Below, piece after piece: positions 28,416 to 33,268 of a stretch of DNA of 33,268 bases. Origin of the DNA: Woeseia sp. (lineage in GTDB: Bacteria > Pseudomonadota > Gammaproteobacteria > Steroidobacterales > Woeseiaceae); NCBI GenBank assembly GCA_018701055.1, contig JABIUH010000214.1, forward strand, positions 1 to 33,268. Reading direction: 5' to 3'. The notes beneath the pieces are model-generated. The model worked only from the letters and a program-made list of their open reading frames with translations, was not told where the DNA came from and searched no databases. The translations under genes and the position numbers were made by a program. Numbering within the stretch: position 1 is the stretch's first letter; the number at the start of each line of letters is the position of its first letter.

Positions 28416-30179
28416 TTAGTAACCTAGATCCAATTCGTCTGCACGGTGGCAAGCTACCGAACCAAACGGCTCCTCTCGGAAGTCTGGCAATCTGTCACTG
28501 CACATAACAATGGCATGCTCACAGCGTGGATGAAACGGGCAACCACTGGGTGGCGACAGAATCGACCCTACCTCGCCAATGAGTGATCGATGTGTCGATT
28601 GGATGTCTGGATCTGGCACGGGCACGGCGTCAAGCAGCGCTCGGGTGTAAGGATGGCGTGGGCGCGAAAACAGCGCATCGTTGTCTGCAACCTCGCAAAG
28701 CCTGCCCATGTACATCACTGCAACTCTATGCCCAAGCTGGCGCACCACGGCGAGATCATGGGTAATAAATACTATTGCCACGCCACTTTGAGCTTGTTCG
28801 GCTTGCAACAGGTTCAGAATCTCTTCTTGTACCGTCCCATCGAGAGCGGCAACCGCTTCGTCACAAATTAGAACGGCCGGTTTGAGAATCAACGCCCGTG
28901 CAATGGCAACCCGCTGTGCCTGACCACCGGATAACTCATGCGGAAAGCGATATAGATATTCACTGCTAATGCCGACGCGTGCCAACATCGCCGTTGCTGT
29001 AGCTTGCGCCTGAGTATTTTCGCCATGGACAATCAATGGCTCTGCAACAATATTGACTATCCGCATTGCAGGGTTCAACGAGGCAAGTGGATCCTGAAAT
29101 ATCATTTGTAAATTCCGATGCTGCAGTGCGGTTCGCGCGCCAACGGTGGCTGCTAATCGATCACCGAGAAACGACACTACGCCCGTTGTTGGTATGAGCC
29201 CTACTAACGCGCGCACCAAACTGGTTTTTCCGGACCCTGACTCGCCCACGATCGCGAGCGTTTCTCCACGTCGCAATGAGATATCGGTTGAACGCACTGC
29301 ATGGAGATTTTTATGACCACCAAGACGCCTTTCTTTGAACCCGACGGAGATATCACGAGCATCGAGAACAACATCGTCACCCGCTTGCGTCGTCGGCGCG
29401 TTGCGATCGATGCGTGGCGCGACCGCTAACAACGCTTTCATTTTATCACTCGAAGGCGAAGCAAAAATCTTAGCTGTTTTACCCTCTTCCACCAGCCGCC
29501 CACGATCCATAACCAGCAAGCGGTCGCAATGTCCGGCGACAACGCTGAGGTCATGAGTAATTAACAGGAGTGCCGCATCGGTTTCTTCACGAATAGAGGC
29601 TAACAACGTTAAAACCTGAGCCTGAACAGTAACGTCAAGCGCCGTTGTAGGTTCGTCGGCGATCAACAAGTCGGGCGCGCCAAGAAGGGCGGCACCGATC
29701 ATGACGCGTTGTCGCATACCGCCCGATAGTTGATGCGGAAAGACTCGAAACTGCCGGTCGGGATCAGGCAACCCAACCTTGGTAAGCATCGCCAACACTC
29801 GTTGTACCGCTTCATTGGGGGGACAAAACTTATGTTCCAACAGAATTCGCTGCAGTTGGGAACCGATGCAAATATAGGGATTAAGCGCGGACAGAGGATC
29901 CTGAAATACCATCGCGATGCGACGCGCACGAATCTGGTTTAGCGTTGCAGTGCTTGCGCCCAAAATTTCCGTCTGCTCGATTAATACGCTGCCGCCTATT
30001 TTTGCATTCGTCGGCAGCAAACCCATGATTGCCATTGCTGTTTGCGTTTTGCCGGACCCTGATTCACCAACCAAGCCAAGGCACTCACCTTTCTGTATTG
30101 AAAAGCTCAAATTCTCAACTACAGCGCCGTCACTCCGTGGGTATCTAACCTGCAGGTTTTGCACTTTCAGTAACGACAT
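28416..30179 (-). CDS. Fused dual ATP-binding subunit of a peptide ABC transporter (OppD-OppF/YejF-like)
   Basis: Likely start MSLLKVQNLQVRYP (ATG 30177-30179); two Walker A (GESGSGKT) and two LSGG signatures; C-terminal GCPFHPRCEHA. Confidence 0.95.
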   Translation of the reverse strand: MSLLKVQNLQVRYPRSDGAVVENLSFSIQKGECLGLVGESGSGKTQTAMAIMGLLPTNAKIGGSVLIEQTEILGASTATLNQIRARRIAMVFQDPLSALNPYICIGSQLQRILLEHKFCPPNEAVQRVLAMLTKVGLPDPDRQFRVFPHQLSGGMRQRVMIGAALLGAPDLLIADEPTTALDVTVQAQVLTLLASIREETDAALLLITHDLSVVAGHCDRLLVMDRGRLVEEGKTAKIFASPSSDKMKALLAVAPRIDRNAPTTQAGDDVVLDARDISVGFKERRLGGHKNLHAVRSTDISLRRGETLAIVGESGSGKTSLVRALVGLIPTTGVVSFLGDRLAATVGARTALQHRNLQMIFQDPLASLNPAMRIVNIVAEPLIVHGENTQAQATATAMLARVGISSEYLYRFPHELSGGQAQRVAIARALILKPAVLICDEAVAALDGTVQEEILNLLQAEQAQSGVAIVFITHDLAVVRQLGHRVAVMYMGRLCEVADNDALFSRPRHPYTRALLDAVPVPDPDIQSTHRSLIGEVGSILSPPSGCPFHPRCEHAIVMCSDRLPDFREEPFGSVACHRADELDLGY

Positions 30180-31024
30180 CAGGTTGTGCTTTTTGGATCG
30201 ACAAGATCGCGCAATCCATCGCCCAGGTAATTGAAGCAGACCAGGATTAACGCCAGCGCAGTAGCGGGTATCACCATCAACCACGGTGCGCTTTCCATGT
30301 AATTGACGCCCCCATTAACCAATGAGCCCAGAGAGGTCTGTGGCTCCTGAATTCCCAATCCAAGAAAACTCAAAAATGACTCAACTAAAATAGCCTGTGG
30401 AATTGTCAGGGTCATGTAGACAACCACAATTCCGAGCAGGTTTGGCGTTATATGGCGCCAGATAATGCCGCCACTCGAAACGCCGATGAGTCTGGCCGCA
30501 TCAACGAAACCACGCTGTTTAAGACTGATGGTTTGCCCACGAACAATTCGGGCCATATCGAGCCAGTTGATTGCGCCGATTGCAATAAAGATGAGCACCA
30601 TGCTTTGCTCAAAAACTACCATGAGAAGAATGACCAGAAAAATAAACGGCAGCGCATAGAGCGCGTCAACGCTTCGCATCATGATGGCGTCGACCTTTCC
30701 TCCCAGGTAACCGGCAATCGCGCCGTATAACACGCCGATAAAAAGACTGACCAAGCTGGCGATAACCGCAACAAATAGGGTGACTCGAACACCCATTAGC
30801 GTTCTGGAGAAAAGATCCCGACCAAGATCGTCTGTTCCAAAGTAGCTTTGCGCAGCCATGGCAGGAGACGAGAAGCGGTTGTAGAGATCGATACTCAAAT
30901 AATCGTTCCCAGTGAGATACGGACCTACAACAGAAATGAGACCAATAATTCCGAGGATGAATAAGGAAAGCGACACTGCGCGACTACGACGAAACGATGC
31001 TGGAAAAAAGGTATTACCGCTCAT
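30179..31024 (-). CDS. oppC: Peptide ABC transporter permease, OppC-like
   Basis: 281 aa; YFGTDDLGRDLFSRTLMGVRVTLFVAV; TGATG overlap with the downstream ATPase. Confidence 0.93.
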   Translation of the reverse strand: MSGNTFFPASFRRSRAVSLSLFILGIIGLISVVGPYLTGNDYLSIDLYNRFSSPAMAAQSYFGTDDLGRDLFSRTLMGVRVTLFVAVIASLVSLFIGVLYGAIAGYLGGKVDAIMMRSVDALYALPFIFLVILLMVVFEQSMVLIFIAIGAINWLDMARIVRGQTISLKQRGFVDAARLIGVSSGGIIWRHITPNLLGIVVVYMTLTIPQAILVESFLSFLGLGIQEPQTSLGSLVNGGVNYMESAPWLMVIPATALALILVCFNYLGDGLRDLVDPKSTT

Positions 31025-31959
31025 CGAGCACGCGTCCTTGGATCGAGATATCCGTACAGCAGGTCAACAACCAGGTTGAGCGCAATAACAATTGCGGCAT
31101 AGAAAATGGTAATGCCCAGTGCCAGCGTGTAGTCGCGATTGACTGCTCCGCTTATGAAGAACTGACCAACACCCGGTATACCGAAAACCTGCTCGACGAC
31201 GACCGAACCGGTCAATACTGCGGCAATCGCTGGCCCCAGGTAAGAAAGCAGTGGCAGCATGGCCGGCTTGATTGCGTGATAGCGGATGATCGACGCCGAC
31301 TTCAATCCTTGCGCGCGAGCCGTTCTAATGTAGTCGCTTTGCAAAACCTCAATCAGACTCGCTCGCGTCAGGCGCGTGATATAGGCAATTTGCGGCAACG
31401 CCAATGCGATGACTGGCAGGATGAATCTCGACGCACCATTGCCACTCGCAAAGCTCGCCGGCAACCAATCGAGCAGCACGGCGAACACCAACACCATCAA
31501 CGGCGCAACAACGAAAATGGGTACGGAGATACCAATCATTGCGACACCGGAAATGAGACGATCGAATAAAGTGTTTTTACGAAGCGCTGCCGCGATACCT
31601 AAAGACACGCCGACGACGAAGGCCAACAACATCGATAACGCACCCAGCCGCATAGATTGCGGAAAAGCGTCGCCGATAATGTCCGACACGCGGTAGTCGC
31701 GATACCGAAACGATGGCCCTAAATCGCCCTGGACAAGACCTTGCAGATAACGGAAAAACTGTTGTGACAAAGGTTCATCAAGGTGATACGCGCGTTCGAT
31801 GTTTGCCGCAATGTCAGGGGGAAGTACGCGTTCGGAGTCAAAGGGACCACCGGGCGCTGCATGCACCATTAGAAAAGCAATCGCGATAACCAACAAAAGC
31901 GTGGGAATCGCTCCAAGCACACGTAGGCAGGCGTAACGCAACACTCTATTTAGACCCAC
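31021..31959 (-). CDS. oppB: Peptide ABC transporter permease, OppB-like
   Basis: 312 aa; MVHAAPGGPFDSERVLPPDIAANIERAYHLDEPL, LTRASLIEVLQSDYIRTARAQGL; ATGA overlap with the next gene. Confidence 0.95.
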   Translation of the reverse strand: MGLNRVLRYACLRVLGAIPTLLLVIAIAFLMVHAAPGGPFDSERVLPPDIAANIERAYHLDEPLSQQFFRYLQGLVQGDLGPSFRYRDYRVSDIIGDAFPQSMRLGALSMLLAFVVGVSLGIAAALRKNTLFDRLISGVAMIGISVPIFVVAPLMVLVFAVLLDWLPASFASGNGASRFILPVIALALPQIAYITRLTRASLIEVLQSDYIRTARAQGLKSASIIRYHAIKPAMLPLLSYLGPAIAAVLTGSVVVEQVFGIPGVGQFFISGAVNRDYTLALGITIFYAAIVIALNLVVDLLYGYLDPRTRAR

Positions 31960-32001
31960 TCATGCGTTGTCGTGACCGTCCGATATTGGGCGGTGAGCAC
32001 T

Positions 32002-33231
32002 CTACTGCCCAGAAAGACTCAATTGCTGACTGTAGTGGTAATTCAATACGTTGTCTCCCCAACCTTCGACTCGTTGGCTCACCATGCTCTTGTTAACGTG
32101 AAAATAGATTGGAATCACGGGGTGATCCGCTAGCATGACGCTCTCGGCCTCGCCCAGAATAATCTCACGGCGCTTAAAGTCGATCTGCTCGGCCGCCCGA
32201 TCCATTAAGGAATCGTAATGAGGGTTCTGATAACCCACGAGATTCGACGGATTACCACTTTCGAGGATGCTCAAGAAGGCATGTGCGTCATTATAATCGC
32301 CCGACCAACTCAAGCGAAAAACATCAACACCAACCTTCTGACCGATATTCGCGAGCATCACGCGTAGATCTTCATTGACCAGCGTGACTTCGACGCCCAG
32401 CGCTTCAAGCCACATCGATTGCACGGCGAGCGCGATTCTCTGCTGCGCATTAGATGTGTTGTAACGAACCTCCAATTTAAACGGCTTGTTGGGTCCGAAA
32501 CCGGCCGCTCGATACAACTGACGAGCTTTTTCGTTCCGTTCGACTTGTGTCATCGACGTATAAGAAAGGCGGCGTGGTTGGTATCCTGCTACGCCTTCCG
32601 GCACCCAACTATAGGCTGGCGACTCACCGCGGCCGACAACATTGGTCGCGATAGCTTCGCGATCAATTGCCAGCGAGAGTGCCTGGCGCAGTTTTGAGTT
32701 CCTGGAAAACTTAGGATTGCTTAAATTGAATCCGTAGTAATACACACCGAGTGATGGCGAGGTGCGCACCTCGTCCGGTCTTTCCTTGAGCATTTGCGCA
32801 AATGCTGCCGTCGGTATGCTTTGCGTGATATCCAACTCACCCGCACGATAACGATTGAGCTCTGTCATCGGTTGCGGTATCACATAGAAACGCACACGGT
32901 CGATCGCAGTATGGGTGTTGTCCCAGTAGTGTTCATTGCGCACTAATTCAATGTAAGAACCAACCTCCCAGGCATGCAGTTTGTATGCCCCACTGCTAAC
33001 CAGGTTTCCGGGATGCGAGTACGCGTCGCCGTGTTGCTCAATCGAACCTCGATGAACGGGAAATGTGCTCGGGTGCGTAAGCAAACTGAGAAAATACGGT
33101 ACCGGCCGTTGCAATCGAATTTGCAATTTATAGGGGTTGATTGCGACGACGCCGAGTTGATCGGTGAAACCGCCCAGTGGATGTTGTTCGCCGAGGGCAC
33201 CACGAACACGGCCTCGGCGGCCCGCCTCCAC
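32002..33231 (-). CDS. oppA: Peptide ABC transporter substrate-binding protein (SBP family 5, OppA-like), N-terminus missing or disrupted at the window edge
   Basis: LGVVAINPYKLQIRLQRPVPYFLSLLTHPSTFPVHR...GEHYWDN-type motifs match SBP_bac_5 proteins; residues before ~33160 do not look like the family and a TAG precedes the GTG in frame. Confidence 0.8.
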   Translation of the reverse strand: MEAGRRGRVRGALGEQHPLGGFTDQLGVVAINPYKLQIRLQRPVPYFLSLLTHPSTFPVHRGSIEQHGDAYSHPGNLVSSGAYKLHAWEVGSYIELVRNEHYWDNTHTAIDRVRFYVIPQPMTELNRYRAGELDITQSIPTAAFAQMLKERPDEVRTSPSLGVYYYGFNLSNPKFSRNSKLRQALSLAIDREAIATNVVGRGESPAYSWVPEGVAGYQPRRLSYTSMTQVERNEKARQLYRAAGFGPNKPFKLEVRYNTSNAQQRIALAVQSMWLEALGVEVTLVNEDLRVMLANIGQKVGVDVFRLSWSGDYNDAHAFLSILESGNPSNLVGYQNPHYDSLMDRAAEQIDFKRREIILGEAESVMLADHPVIPIYFHVNKSMVSQRVEGWGDNVLNYHYSQQLSLSGQ

Positions 33232-33268
33232 GTCAATCTAGGCTACGACTTCGACCTCGCGGCCTGCC

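Overview
Bacterial window, most likely gammaproteobacterial by gene content. Main blocks: (i) a complete minus-strand F0F1 ATP synthase operon atpIBEFHAGDC (8510->1215), with a REP-associated tyrosine transposase (RAYT) between two near-identical 19-bp-arm hairpins just past atpC; (ii) a pseudo-receiver/EAL protein and a small SPFH-tail-like ORF on the plus strand; (iii) rsmG-parA-parB on the minus strand; (iv) an exported S9 prolyl oligopeptidase-family peptidase; (v) the methylcitrate genes prpB-prpC-prpD; (vi) a set of mostly exported or lipid-anchored enzymes (COG4798-like methyltransferase lipoprotein, exported hydratase, Tat-exported spermidine-dehydrogenase-like flavoprotein, serine beta-lactamase-family lipoprotein, AcuI/YhdH reductase, MBL hydrolase, diheme cytochrome c, DUF945/YdgA-like protein); (vii) an Opp-type peptide ABC transporter cut by the right edge. 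Most of the window is ordinary core and accessory chromosome. I found no CRISPR array, recognisable tRNA/rRNA, prophage or defence island. The notable signals are intergenic: a dispersed GGGTCAGA...TCTGACCC palindrome family probably related to the RAYT; three long inverted-repeat (MITE-like) elements that each fill an intergenic gap almost stop-to-start or stop-to-stop (14652-14820, 25642-25835, 27929-28413), the last a nested set of four inverted repeats; a 50-nt-period duplication of the parA 5' end that creates a 17-aa leader ORF overlapping the parA start as GTGA; an ATG-TAA start-stop directly before the TTG start of the EAL gene; repeated hairpins in an unusually long atpA-atpG spacer; and a GC-rich right edge that looks like a chimeric contig end.
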